DNA of 37,074 nucleotides, taken from assembly GCA_913775975.1 (NCBI GenBank), contig CAJYLQ010000058.1, forward strand, positions 1-37,074. Reading direction: 5' to 3'. This document shows, piece after piece, positions 1 through 7,771 of this stretch. How positions within the stretch are numbered: position 1 is the stretch's first letter; each line of letters starts with the position of its first letter. This DNA is from an uncultured Sphingomonas sp. GTDB taxonomy: Bacteria > Pseudomonadota > Alphaproteobacteria > Sphingomonadales > Sphingomonadaceae. The notes under the pieces were generated by a model that was given only the letters and a program-made list of their open reading frames with translations, was not told the origin of the DNA and ran no database searches. A program made the position numbers and the translations under genes.

Positions 1-672
1 ACCGCGGGCGTCATCATCCTCCACATCTGGGCGCTGCACATTCCGGGGTCGAACAACCCGACCGGCGTCGACGTCAAGGGCGAGCAGGACACGGTGCCGT
101 TCCACCCGTACTATACGGCGAAGGACGGCGTCGGCGTCGCGGTGTTCTTCCTGATCTTCGCCGCGCTGATCTTCTTCTCGCCCAATCTGCTCGGTCACCC
201 GGACAATTACATCGAGGCGAACCCGCTCTCGACGCCCGCGCACATCGTGCCGGAATGGTACTTCCTGCCGTTCTACGCGATCCTGAAGAGCTTCACCGCC
301 GACTTCATCCTGCCGGCGAAGCTGTGGGGCGTGCTGGCGATGTTCGGCTCGATCCTGCTGCTGTTCTTCCTGCCCTGGCTCGACAGCTCGCCCGTCCGCT
401 CGGCCAATTACCGGCCGAAGTATCGCGGCTTCCTGATCGTGCTGCTCTTCGACGTGCTGGTGCTCGGCTATGTCGGCGGGGCGGAAGCGAATGCGCGCAA
501 CGTGATCCTGGGGCAGCTCGCGACGGCCTATTACTTCGCGCACTTCCTCATCATCCTGCCCTGGGTGTCCCGTTCGGAACGCCCGCGTCCGCTGCCGAAC
601 TCGATCACCGAGGCGGTGCTGGCCAAGCATGGCGGCACCAGCCCGGCCCAGACCGCCATGGCGTCGAACTGA
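1..672 (+). CDS. petB: Cytochrome b of the bc1 complex, C-terminal part (5' end outside window)
   Basis: This is the tail of cytochrome b, the membrane subunit of respiratory complex III that oxidises quinol at the Qo site. The frame is open from base 1, so the gene starts outside the window. About 223 codons are visible. The Qo-site PEWY motif lies in the stretch [17 protein letters not shown] (codons 82-98). It is followed by hydrophobic segments of the C-terminal helices (for example the ones beginning [13 protein letters not shown] and [15 protein letters not shown]). The stop is at 670-672 and cytochrome c1 starts 22 bases later, the usual fbc/pet operon order. The assignment is secure; only the N-terminal half with the heme-ligating helices is missing. 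Confidence 0.95.
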   Translation, partial: TAGVIILHIWALHIPGSNNPTGVDVKGEQDTVPFHPYYTAKDGVGVAVFFLIFAALIFFSPNLLGHPDNYIEANPLSTPAHIVPEWYFLPFYAILKSFTADFILPAKLWGVLAMFGSILLLFFLPWLDSSPVRSANYRPKYRGFLIVLLFDVLVLGYVGGAEANARNVILGQLATAYYFAHFLIILPWVSRSERPRPLPNSITEAVLAKHGGTSPAQTAMASN

Positions 673-694
673 GACCATAAGGACAGATACGGAC

Positions 695-1543
695 ATGGTT
701 CGCGCAATCTCGACACTCATCGGCCTCGGCTTCGTCTTCGTGCTGGCCATCGCGCTGTTCTTCACCGCGAAGGACGCGATCCAGAACCCGGCGCCCGTTA
801 CGGCGGAGCATGAGTTCCACCTGCATCCCAAGGATGCGCACCTGCGGTCGGCCGGGTATTTCGGTACGTTCGATCGCCAGCAGGTGCAGCGCGGTTTCCA
901 GGTCTTCAAGGAAGTCTGCGCCGCCTGCCACAGCCTGAAGTACGTCGCGTTCCGCGACCTTCAGGAACTCGGCTATAGCGAGGCCGAGGTGAAGGCGATC
1001 GCGAACCAGTGGGTGATCGAGCAGCCCAGCGTGAACCCGGAAACGGGCGAGGCGACGACGCGCAAGAACGTGGCCAGCGATCACTTCCCGTCGCCCTTCG
1101 CGAACGAGGTCGCCGCGCGCGCCGCAAACAACAACGCGCTGCCGCCCGATCTTTCGCTGATGACCAAGGCGCGGCACGACGGCGCGAACTACGTCTATTC
1201 GCTGGTGGGGCCTGATGGCTATCGCCCGCAGCCGGCGGAACTGCTGAAGAAGTTCCCCGACGCCAAGACGCCGAACGGGCTGCACTACAACCCGTACTTC
1301 GCGAACCTGAACATCGCGATGCCGCCGCCGCTGACCGCCGATGGCCAGGTCGGTTACGCCGACGGCACGAAGGCGACGCGCGACCAGATGGCGAAGGACG
1401 TATCGGCCTTCCTGACCTGGACGGCGGAGCCGAAGCTGGAGACGCGCCACGCGGCGGGCTTCGCGTCGGTGATCTTCATCGCGATCTTCTGCTTCCTCGC
1501 CTGGGGCGCGTATCAGAATGTCTGGCGCGACGTGAAGCATTGA
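695..1543 (+). CDS. petC: Cytochrome c1 of the bc1 complex
   Basis: The 282-residue c-type cytochrome carries electrons from the Rieske centre to soluble cytochrome c on the periplasmic face. I chose the ATG at 695, which has an AAGGACAG ribosome-binding site about 7 bases upstream and follows the petB stop by 22 bases; the open frame extends further upstream only by overlapping petB. Residues 5-24 form a signal/anchor helix. The heme motif CAACH is at residues 75-79 and the likely axial Met is M209 in NIAMPPP. A C-terminal membrane anchor covers about residues 257-274 and ends in a short basic tail (WRDVKH). This is the last gene of the operon; a strong terminator follows. Confidence 0.95.
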   Translation: MVRAISTLIGLGFVFVLAIALFFTAKDAIQNPAPVTAEHEFHLHPKDAHLRSAGYFGTFDRQQVQRGFQVFKEVCAACHSLKYVAFRDLQELGYSEAEVKAIANQWVIEQPSVNPETGEATTRKNVASDHFPSPFANEVAARAANNNALPPDLSLMTKARHDGANYVYSLVGPDGYRPQPAELLKKFPDAKTPNGLHYNPYFANLNIAMPPPLTADGQVGYADGTKATRDQMAKDVSAFLTWTAEPKLETRHAAGFASVIFIAIFCFLAWGAYQNVWRDVKH

Positions 1544-1580
1544 CGGCCGGGGAGTGATCCCCACCGCAACGCGACAAATC

Positions 1581-1613
1581 AAAAGGGGCGGTGCCGCGGC
1601 ATCGCCCCTTTTT
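1581..1613 (+). terminator. Intrinsic terminator of the cytochrome bc1 operon
   Basis: The ten bases AAAAGGGGCG at 1581-1590 pair exactly with CGCCCCTTTT at 1603-1612. The stem extends inward by four more pairs, one a G-T wobble, to a four-base CGCG loop. The 3' side ends in a run of T. It starts 37 bases after the petC stop. The A-rich 5' arm means it could also work on the other strand, but no gene from the right ends there. Confidence 0.9.
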
Positions 1614-1713
1614 CGTGGCCGCGGCCCCGGCATGGGAACGGGCAGGCCGGATCGCCGGTTGATGCTGGTTGGCGGCGTGTATCCTGCCGCGCACCTCGTG
1701 TGGGAGAGGTAGG

Positions 1714-2166
1714 ATGGTGGTTCGGCGTATCGGCCTGCTGGCTCTGCTTGGCGCGCTGGGCCTCGGCGTTTCGGCGTGCAGTGACGGCTATGGCTATGGC
1801 GGCCTGAACGTTGGTGCGAGCAGCGGCTATTATGGCGGCCCCTATGGTGGCGGCGGCTATGGCTATGGCTACGCCCCCAGCTATTTCGGCTGGTACGGCG
1901 ACTATTATTATCCGGGCACCGGCATCTACGTCTACGATCGCGGACGGCGGCCCTATCGCTGGAACGACGCCCAGCGCGCCTATTGGGAAGGGCGCCGGCA
2001 AGGCTGGCAGGGCACCCCCCGCTTCCGCAACAATTGGGGCCAGTTCCGTGGCTACGCCCCCGGCCGTCAGTATCGCGGCTGGCGCGGCGGCGGGGCCTAT
2101 CGGGCACCGGGTCCGCGCGGGCCGCGCAGCTTCGGGACGCCGCGACCATCACGTGGGCGGCGATAG
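1714..2166 (+). CDS. Gly/Tyr-rich small lipoprotein
   Basis: The 150-residue protein has an N-terminal Arg pair, a hydrophobic stretch and a lipobox (VSAC, lipid Cys at residue 22), so it is probably a lipoprotein. Residues 24-60 are a low-complexity run of Gly and Tyr with many GYG and GGYG units. The second half is rich in Arg, Trp, Gly and aromatic residues (for example RYRWND-like and GWQGTPRFRNNWG stretches). The ATG at 1714 has GAGAGGTAGG directly upstream; the open frame reaches back to 1669 without a comparable site. I do not recognise a functional domain. Similar Gly/Tyr-rich envelope proteins occur in sphingomonads, but no function should be assigned. Confidence 0.75.
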   Translation: MVVRRIGLLALLGALGLGVSACSDGYGYGGLNVGASSGYYGGPYGGGGYGYGYAPSYFGWYGDYYYPGTGIYVYDRGRRPYRWNDAQRAYWEGRRQGWQGTPRFRNNWGQFRGYAPGRQYRGWRGGGAYRAPGPRGPRSFGTPRPSRGRR

Positions 2167-2234
2167 GGTTCATTTCGCGGCGCGCGTCAATCACGCGGCA
2201 TCAGCCAGATCGGTGACGCGCTCCATCGACAGGG

Positions 2235-2774
2235 TCAGCAGCGGCGCTTGATAAAGACCCGTTCGGAAATCGTGGCAACGTCGGCGAACGGCATCTGCGC
2301 GAAGCGGCGATACACTGGCCAATCGAGGAAATAGGTTTCGCGATTGGCCAGATCGGAATTTCGACGCAGCTGGCGAGACTGTGACGTCAGCGCGAACCGG
2401 GTACGTCCTAACGGTACATAGGCAACGCTGATGTACGGATCGTTCAGATAGTGCCCGCGACGGGAAACCGCCGTGACCGCACCTCGCCGGTCCAGGGTGT
2501 AGGTGTCTTCGACATACGCATCCTCGCTCTCCGTGAAGATATGGACGATCAAGCCTGATTTCCCGGCGTGTTCGATCATGGCGGATCGGCCGCCGGCAAA
2601 GCGACGGGGATGTTGGATGGACTTTGGCGCGATGTCCGTCGTGGCGCACCAGTGACCGCTCACCGCCTCCGCGAGAAGCCATATGCGCGTGGGCGAAGCC
2701 GCACCGGCGGGCATGGCCGCGGCGAGGGTCACGGCGGCCACAGCCAGGTTCTGGATCACGCCACCGGGCGGCAT
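2235..2774 (-). CDS. Secreted protein of unknown function
   Basis: The 179-residue protein has an N-terminal signal peptide (hydrophobic NLAVAAVTLAAAMPAGAAS, cleavage probably after about residue 25), so it is probably periplasmic. The mature part has no motif I recognise. It contains a few Cys residues (HWCATTD and the C-terminal KRRC) and looks like a compact beta-rich domain. The start is preceded by GAAGGGGCG and lies 7 bases after the stop of the MaoC-like gene, so translation is probably coupled. Nothing in the sequence ties the two functions together. Confidence 0.7.
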   Translation of the reverse strand: MPPGGVIQNLAVAAVTLAAAMPAGAASPTRIWLLAEAVSGHWCATTDIAPKSIQHPRRFAGGRSAMIEHAGKSGLIVHIFTESEDAYVEDTYTLDRRGAVTAVSRRGHYLNDPYISVAYVPLGRTRFALTSQSRQLRRNSDLANRETYFLDWPVYRRFAQMPFADVATISERVFIKRRC

Positions 2775-2781
2775 CGCCCCT

Positions 2782-3246
2782 TCACCGGTCGCCGTCCGAA
2801 CGGCTCGGTCGAGTCTGGATCATGACGGTCGCGATGAAGCGCAGGACGGGCACGTCGTCCTGGTTGAAGACCGTCGTCCGCGCCTTGTAGAAACCCATTT
2901 CGGGGCGGGACGCGGAGGCGCGCTTTTCCAGCACCTCGCTTTCGCAGGTCAGCGTGTCGCCCGGATAGACGGGGTGCAGCCAGCGCAACTCGTCGATGCC
3001 CGGCGAGCCCAGCGCGGCCTCCTGCCGGTGCTTGATCGCCTCCACCGTCATCGCCATCGTCATCGCGCAGGTGTGCCAGCCGCTGGCGGACAGCCGCCCG
3101 AAATGCGTCTGCGCCGCCGCCTCATCCGACAGGTGAAAGGGTTGCGGGTCATAGCGGCGGGCGAACTCCACCACCTCCTCGCGTGTCACCAGATATTTGC
3201 CGAACCGCGCGCTGCGGCCCGGTTCGATATCCTCGAAATACAGCAT
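2782..3246 (-). CDS. MaoC-like (hot-dog fold) dehydratase
   Basis: The 154-residue protein is a single MaoC-type hot-dog domain, the fold used for (R)-specific enoyl-CoA hydration and related reactions. The hydratase signature is clear near residues 25-55: FARRYDPQPFH, then AAAQTHFGRLSASGWHT. The Asp and His in this motif are the usual catalytic pair. The second half (ELRWLHPVYPGDTLTCESEV) is the conserved RPV.PGDTL-type segment. I chose the ATG at 3246 because the domain begins right after it (MLYFEDIEPG); the long upstream extension in the same frame is antisense to the neighbouring PAS gene. It lies in a minus-strand run from ychF. The substrate is unknown. Confidence 0.85.
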   Translation of the reverse strand: MLYFEDIEPGRSARFGKYLVTREEVVEFARRYDPQPFHLSDEAAAQTHFGRLSASGWHTCAMTMAMTVEAIKHRQEAALGSPGIDELRWLHPVYPGDTLTCESEVLEKRASASRPEMGFYKARTTVFNQDDVPVLRFIATVMIQTRPSRSDGDR

Positions 3247-3281
3247 GGTGCCGGCCTCTCCCCGATCTTTCGGAGGCCATC

Positions 3282-3761
3282 CTAAAGCGGACGGGCGCCC
3301 CGGCAATAGCGGTCCGTCACGTCCATCTTGATGCCGTGCAGCCCGGTGACGCGGCCATCCCGGCAGATCGGGGCGGCGATCAGCCGGACCCAGCGCGCGA
3401 CGGCCCCGGGCGGCGTCAGTCGCACATCGATGGAAAAGCCGCGTCGATGGCGAAGAGCGTGGCTGCGCAGACGCTCCATCGCCGTGCGGGAATCCTCGGC
3501 ATAGATGCGCAGCGCATCGGCGCGCGTGACGGGTATGCCGCGCGGCAGGTCGAAGAGGTCGTACACCGTATCGGACCATGCCGGATTGGGGGAGCGCATG
3601 TCGAACGACCAGAGGCCAAGCCGCCGACCCTGCAGCCGGGCCGGGTCCGGCACGTCGTCGACCGCCGCGCCGGATGGCACGGGCAGGACATGGCCAAGGT
3701 CGAAGCGCTCGCGCGCCTCGATCAATGCCCAGCTGTGATAGAGGGGCAGGGGCGTATCCAT
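3282..3761 (-). CDS. Single PAS-domain protein
   Basis: The protein has about 159 residues and one PAS fold of the PAS_3 type. The sensor-domain features are GLWSFDMRSPNPAWSDTVYD (the typical G.W..D...g...WS....LFG segment) and a C-terminal WVRLIAAPICRDGRVTGLHG followed by KMDVTDR, the strand and PAC motif that usually leads into an output domain. No kinase, GGDEF or HTH domain follows, so it is a stand-alone PAS protein. The ATG at 3761 is preferred; a TTG seven codons upstream (3782) is also possible. It lies between the HAD and MaoC-like genes on the same strand. Ligand and partner are unknown. Confidence 0.75.
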   Translation of the reverse strand: MDTPLPLYHSWALIEARERFDLGHVLPVPSGAAVDDVPDPARLQGRRLGLWSFDMRSPNPAWSDTVYDLFDLPRGIPVTRADALRIYAEDSRTAMERLRSHALRHRRGFSIDVRLTPPGAVARWVRLIAAPICRDGRVTGLHGIKMDVTDRYCRGARPL

Positions 3762-3825
3762 TGCCCGATCGTATCGAAGCAATCGCTAAGATACGGTTCG
3801 CACGCGACGGCATCGGCGCAATGCC

Positions 3826-4518
3826 CTACAGCCCGTCGATCCAGTCCGGGAGTTCCGACAATGCGGACAGCTGGCGGAAGCGGGGGTGCCCCTCCGGCGC
3901 TTCGGCCCGCTCGTGGCTCCATGCCAATGGCTGCGGGATGAAGGCGGCCCAGGCGCCGGCGGCCAGCGCCGGGCGGATGTCGGAGCGCATCGAATCGCCC
4001 GCCATCACCGCCTCGTCCGGCGCGACGCCGTGGCGCGCGAACAGGCGGATGAAGGTGTCCGGCGTCTTGTCGCTGACGATCTCGACGGCGGAAAAGCGAT
4101 CCCCCAGCCCCGATGCGGCCAGCTTCGCCTCCTGATGGAACAGATCGCCCTTCGTCACCAGCACCAGCGCGCCGCGCTCCGCCAGCCGATCCAGCGTATC
4201 CTCGATCCCGCCGAGCAGTTCGACGGGATGCGCCATCAGCCGCCGCCCCGCCGCGAGGATCTGGCCGATGACGCCGGCGGGCAGGCGGTCGCCGCCAAGT
4301 TCCAGCGCCGTCTCGATCATCGAGAGCGTGAAACTCTTCGCCCCATAGCCGTAGTGCGGCAGGTTGCGGATCTCGCAGGCCTGCAGCGCGGCACGCGCGG
4401 CGGGTTCGTCGGTGAAGGGCGCGAGCATCGCCGTGAGCGCGCGCTCCGTCTCCTCGAAGAAGCGCATATTGTGCCACAGCGTGTCATCCGCATCGAGGCA
4501 GATAAGACGGATCGGCAT
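3826..4518 (-). CDS. HAD-family hydrolase
   Basis: This is a 230-residue haloacid dehalogenase-superfamily phosphatase. Motif I is CLDADDTLW (nucleophile D9, acid/base D11). Motif II is the Thr in LVLVTKG (T122), the conserved Lys is in SDKTPDTF (K151), and motif III is AGDSMRSD (D175, D180). The insert between motifs I and II is helical, as in subclass I phosphatases. The ATG at 4518 begins right at motif I and lies 17 bases after the ychF stop, so the two are probably cotranscribed. The substrate cannot be told from sequence; a phosphoglycolate- or nucleotide-like phosphomonoester is typical of this group. Confidence 0.88.
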   Translation of the reverse strand: MPIRLICLDADDTLWHNMRFFEETERALTAMLAPFTDEPAARAALQACEIRNLPHYGYGAKSFTLSMIETALELGGDRLPAGVIGQILAAGRRLMAHPVELLGGIEDTLDRLAERGALVLVTKGDLFHQEAKLAASGLGDRFSAVEIVSDKTPDTFIRLFARHGVAPDEAVMAGDSMRSDIRPALAAGAWAAFIPQPLAWSHERAEAPEGHPRFRQLSALSELPDWIDGL

Positions 4519-4535
4519 CGCTGTGGCTCCGGCGG

Positions 4536-5636
4536 TCAGACGTTGAAGCGGAAGAGCAGCACGTCGCCGTCCTGCACGACATAGTCCTTGCCCTCCGCGC
4601 GCAGCTTGCCCGCGTCGCGCGCGCCCGACTCGCCCTTGCAGGCGACATAGTCGGCGAAGGCGATCGTTTCGGCGCGGATGAAGCCGCGCTCGAAATCGGA
4701 ATGGATCGCGCCCGCCGCCTGCGGAGCCTTCGCCCCGACATCGACGGTCCAGGCGCGTGCCTCCTTCGGGCCGACCGTGAAGAAGGTCAGCAGGTTCAGC
4801 AGCTTGTAGCCGGCGCGAATGACGCGGGCGAGGCCGGTTTCCGACAGTCCCAGCTCGGACAGGAACTCGCCGCGGTCCTCTGGCGGCATCGTCGCGATCT
4901 CCGCCTCGATCGCGGCGGAGACGACGACCGCCTCCGCGCCCTCCGCCTTCGCCTTTTCGAAGACGCGGGCGCTGTGCGCGTTGCCGTTGGCGGCGTTCGC
5001 CTCCTCGACATTGCAGACGTAGAGGACGGGCTTGGCGGTCAGCAGCTGCGCCTGGCGGAACAGGCGTTCCTCCTCGGGATCGGTCACGGGCGTCAGGCGC
5101 GCGGGCTTGCCGTCGCGCAGCAGGTCGAGCGCGCGGCCCAGCACGGCGGCGGCGGCCTTCGCCTCCTTGTCGCCCTGCTGCCCCTTCTTGGCGAGGTTGG
5201 GGACGCGCTTTTCCAGGCTTTCGAGATCGGCGAGCATCAGCTCCGTCTCGACCGTGTCGGCATCGGCGATCGGATCGACCTTGCCCTCGACATGCGTCAC
5301 GTCGCCATCCTCGAAACAGCGCAGGACGTGGACGATCGCGTCTACCTCGCGGATGTTGCCGAGGAACTGGTTGCCCAGCCCTTCGCCCTTCGACGCGCCG
5401 CGCACCAGCCCGGCGATGTCGACGAAGGCGAGCTGCGTCTCGATGATCTTCGCCGACCCGGCGATCGCGGCCAGCTGTTCCAGCCGGTCGTCGGGCACGG
5501 CGACGTTGCCGACGTTCGGCTCGATCGTGCAGAACGGATAATTGGCCGCCTGCGCCGCCGCCGTCTCGGTCAAAGCGTTGAAAAGGGTGGACTTGCCCAC
5601 ATTGGGCAGGCCCACGATGCCGCAGCGGAAACCCAT
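4536..5636 (-). CDS. ychF: YchF/EngD P-loop ATPase (Obg family)
   Basis: The 366 residues match the usual length of YchF, a ribosome-associated ATPase of the Obg superfamily. The Walker A motif GLPNVGKST is at residues 9-17. Switch regions include FVDIAGLVRGASKGEGLGN, which is highly conserved. The nucleotide specificity motif reads CNVEE, not NKxD; this is the known reason YchF prefers ATP to GTP. The C-terminal TGS domain contains FFTVGPKEARAW and the closing DGDVLLFRF. The ATG at 5636 gives the canonical MGF(K/R)CGIVG start. It heads a minus-strand run of five genes. Confidence 0.95.
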   Translation of the reverse strand: MGFRCGIVGLPNVGKSTLFNALTETAAAQAANYPFCTIEPNVGNVAVPDDRLEQLAAIAGSAKIIETQLAFVDIAGLVRGASKGEGLGNQFLGNIREVDAIVHVLRCFEDGDVTHVEGKVDPIADADTVETELMLADLESLEKRVPNLAKKGQQGDKEAKAAAAVLGRALDLLRDGKPARLTPVTDPEEERLFRQAQLLTAKPVLYVCNVEEANAANGNAHSARVFEKAKAEGAEAVVVSAAIEAEIATMPPEDRGEFLSELGLSETGLARVIRAGYKLLNLLTFFTVGPKEARAWTVDVGAKAPQAAGAIHSDFERGFIRAETIAFADYVACKGESGARDAGKLRAEGKDYVVQDGDVLLFRFNV

Positions 5637-5716
5637 GATCGTTCCTGGAAGAGGGGGAGAGTTGCGCCCCCTCTAGTCGGCAATGGCCCGCCGCTCAATC
5701 CATGCGCTGGCGCCGG

Positions 5717-5911
5717 TCAGACGAGCCCGGCATAATTGGCCGCCGCCCACACCGGCAGCGCGATCGCCGCCGCGGTCGACACCGCGCACAGGCCGAAGGC
5801 GGTATATTCCAGCATCGGCGGGTTCGGCCGCTCCGCCCGGCGGTTCCGTTCCGCGCCGGAAAGCACGAAGCTCGCCAGCATTCCATAGGTCGCGACTGCC
5901 ACTTCCAGCAC
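5717..5911 (-). CDS. Small two-helix membrane protein, unknown function
   Basis: The 64-residue protein has two hydrophobic segments (about residues 3-19 and 37-60) separated by a charged, Arg-rich loop (GAERNRRAERPNP). The GTG start at 5911 has an AGGA ribosome-binding sequence about 7 bases upstream. The hydrophobic pattern is coherent only in this frame; the overlapping frames are Arg/Pro-rich. It stands alone between ychF and the oxygenase gene. No family is recognised. Confidence 0.6.
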   Translation of the reverse strand: MLEVAVATYGMLASFVLSGAERNRRAERPNPPMLEYTAFGLCAVSTAAAIALPVWAAANYAGLV

Positions 5912-6075
5912 GTGATTCGTCCTCGCTCATCCCGCACGGCCCCCCGGCCGCGCATCCAATGCCCATCGGCCATTAACCATCGCGTGAAAGGCGTAGCAAT
6001 CCGGTTAATGCCGCATGTGCGAACAGTACGACGAACGGTTGATCGACGTAAATTTTTGGGGAGGCGGGGAAGGGC

Positions 6076-6687
6076 TTAGCGATAGTTGAAGCTGACGCTG
6101 ATCCGCTCGCCGCCCGCGCCGGCCCGGCCGCCATGCGTCACCACCTCGTGCCGCAGCCAGCTTTCCCACAACAGCACCGTGCCGGGTTCGGGCAGCACCG
6201 TTTCGAACATCCGCATCCCATCCGGCGCATCGGGGCGGCGGGTGGGGGCGGCCATCATCATCGGCAGACGCGGATCTTCCAGCTTCAGCCCGCCCGCGCC
6301 CGGGGGCACCGCGATATAGACGGTGCCGGAGACGACGCTGTGCGGGTGGATATGCGCGCCATGGTGGCCGCCCGGCTTCAGGACGTTGACCCACAGGCTG
6401 TCCAGCTTCAGCTTGCGACCGCCCAGGTCGAAGGCGGCGGCCTCCGCGAAGCGGGCGACATGGCGGTCGAGCGCGCGGCGCAGGTCGTCGAACACCGGGT
6501 CGCGGCGCGGCAGGTCGTTGAGCGAGGCATAGGAGGTATAGCCGCGATAGCCGTGCTCGCGCGACCAGCGCCGGCCCGCGCCGTCATCTTCGGCCAGGAT
6601 GCGGCACGACTGTTCCAGTTCGGCCACCAGATCGGCGGCGATCGAATCCTGATAGAGCAGGGTCGGAAAGAGATGGCGGATGGTCAC
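6076..6687 (-). CDS. 2OG-Fe(II) oxygenase of the TIGR02466 type
   Basis: The 203-residue protein matches the layout of the TIGR02466 group of putative 2-oxoglutarate/iron-dependent oxygenases. The iron-binding region is GGHHGAHIHPHSVVSGTVY (metal ligands among H112-H116), with a distal His at H180 in LLWESWLRHEV and the 2OG-binding Arg R195 in ERISVSFNYR. The segment LKLEDPR before the core is also typical. The best start is the GTG at 6687, just before IRHLFPTLLY; there is no early ATG. The substrate of this family is unknown. The protein family resembles prolyl hydroxylases in its double-stranded beta helix. It is followed upstream by an unknown gene in the same direction, 55 bases away. 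Confidence 0.85.
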   Translation of the reverse strand: MTIRHLFPTLLYQDSIAADLVAELEQSCRILAEDDGAGRRWSREHGYRGYTSYASLNDLPRRDPVFDDLRRALDRHVARFAEAAAFDLGGRKLKLDSLWVNVLKPGGHHGAHIHPHSVVSGTVYIAVPPGAGGLKLEDPRLPMMMAAPTRRPDAPDGMRMFETVLPEPGTVLLWESWLRHEVVTHGGRAGAGGERISVSFNYR

Positions 6688-6742
6688 GCCGCCCCGGTTG
6701 CGGGCGGCGGCGGGCGCTGTCAATCGCGTGTCGCGGCCAGGT

Positions 6743-7114
6743 TCACGATCCGGCGCGGCGGGCGACCTCCGCGACCATCGCAGACACCAGCGTGCGCGCC
6801 GCAGCGGGGTTGACGAGCGCGGCGGCGGCGGTGCTGGCGGCGGCCAGCCGGTCAGCCCGGACAAGACGCCACATGCCCAGCACGACCGCTTCCGTCTCAT
6901 CCACCACGGCATGGCAGGGGCGCTGGAAGACGAGCGTCTCGACCGATCCGGTATCGAGCGCGCGCATCGCGGCGTCGAAGGCGTCGTCGCCGGTCGCGGC
7001 GGCGGGTGCGGCGCCCGCCAGCGTCAGCGCGTGGACCCAGCGGCGCATTCGTTCCAGCAGGCCGCGCTCGAACGCGGGCAGGGTGGCGATAGGGCGATCG
7101 ATCAGGTCATACAT
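6743..7114 (-). CDS. Hypothetical protein, Ala-rich and helical
   Basis: The protein has about 123 residues, mostly helix-forming, with no signal peptide or membrane span. The ATG at 7114 (MYDLIDRPIATLPAFERG) is preferred; the frame stays open to a GTG at 7150, which would lie inside the possible Fur-type site. The layout (a short N-terminal part, then two Ala/Leu/Arg-rich helical blocks ending in a VSAMVAEVARR-like segment) recalls small sphingomonad proteins of the DUF6628 kind, but I cannot confirm this. It is probably cotranscribed with the downstream oxygenase gene. No function is assigned. Confidence 0.65.
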   Translation of the reverse strand: MYDLIDRPIATLPAFERGLLERMRRWVHALTLAGAAPAAATGDDAFDAAMRALDTGSVETLVFQRPCHAVVDETEAVVLGMWRLVRADRLAAASTAAAALVNPAAARTLVSAMVAEVARRAGS

Positions 7115-7129
7115 ACGGGCAGGGACCCC

Positions 7130-7148
7130 GATAATGATAATGTCTCTC
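7130..7148. promoter_or_regulatory. Possible Fur box in a divergent promoter region
   Basis: GATAATGATAATGTCTCTC matches 15 of the 19 bases of the classical Fur consensus. The first two hexamers are perfect and the third is poor. It sits 16 bases upstream of the preferred start of the minus-strand gene and about 120 bases upstream of the plus-strand hemerythrin-like gene. In such GC-rich DNA this AT-rich block stands out, but it may simply be a promoter -10 region. Confidence 0.3.
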
Positions 7149-7269
7149 ACTAACAGCCGGCCGTCGGCTCGTCAATATGTGTAAAGTCGTTCAGATCATT
7201 CGTGAAAAAATCCCGTGGCCGATCAGCGCAGGTCGGTCGGGAACGGTTCGGTAAGTAATATCCCGTATC

Positions 7270-7716
7270 GTGTCCGCCATGAAACACGCGGTCGAAATGC
7301 TCCACGATCACCAGCGCCGGGTGCTGGACCAGCTGGTACGGATGGCGGCCTGCCTGAACGCGCCGCGGGAAGAGGCGATGGAGCGGATGCCGCCGATCCG
7401 CGCCGCGCTGACCGACGCGCTGCGCGCCTATCAGCTGTTCAAGCACGAGACGGTCTTCGATCCGGCGGTGGCGTCCGGGGTGGAGCCGCGCGCGGGGCTG
7501 GGCCGGTCGATGAAAATCGAATGCATCGCCGCGGGCGAGATGTTCCGGATGCACATCATGCGGTGCAATGCCGGCGCGACGGCGGACGATAGCTGGGCGG
7601 ACCATCAGGCCGAAAGCCGGCTGACGCTGAACGCGATGCGCCGCCACGTCGAAACCGAGGCCGAGGGGGTCGAGCGGCTAGTGATGATGACCGCCCCTGA
7701 CCGGCAAGTCGCCTGA
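7270..7716 (+). CDS. Hemerythrin-like helical protein
   Basis: The 148-residue all-helical protein looks like a four-helix bundle. His and acidic residues are placed as in hemerythrin domains: HAVEMLHDHQRRVL in helix 1, LFKHETVFDP in helix 2, MHIMRC in helix 3 and RRHVETEAEGVERLV in helix 4. The HExxxF-like and HxxxE pieces suggest a di-iron site, but the spacing is not fully canonical, so the call is tentative. The GTG at 7270 or the ATG at 7279 could be the start; neither has a strong ribosome-binding site. It is divergent from the unknown/oxygenase pair and shares the region holding the possible Fur box. Confidence 0.65.
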   Translation: MSAMKHAVEMLHDHQRRVLDQLVRMAACLNAPREEAMERMPPIRAALTDALRAYQLFKHETVFDPAVASGVEPRAGLGRSMKIECIAAGEMFRMHIMRCNAGATADDSWADHQAESRLTLNAMRRHVETEAEGVERLVMMTAPDRQVA

Positions 7717-7737
7717 CCGCTATTTGGTAACTCGACG

Positions 7738-7757
7738 GCCGGGCAACGGCGCCCGGC
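7738..7757. terminator. Possible terminator hairpin between convergent genes
   Basis: GCCGGGC at 7738-7744 pairs exactly with GCCCGGC at 7751-7757 around a six-base loop. It lies between the stops of the hemerythrin-like gene and dcd, which converge. There is no T run, so this is only a weak candidate. Confidence 0.35.
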
Positions 7758-7771
7758 GGTCATTCCGCGCC

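Noticed and set aside
605..2194. A 529-codon open frame on the minus strand
   Set aside because: It is antisense to petC and the lipoprotein gene; composition is Arg-rich with no domain. High GC keeps stop codons rare on the opposite strand.
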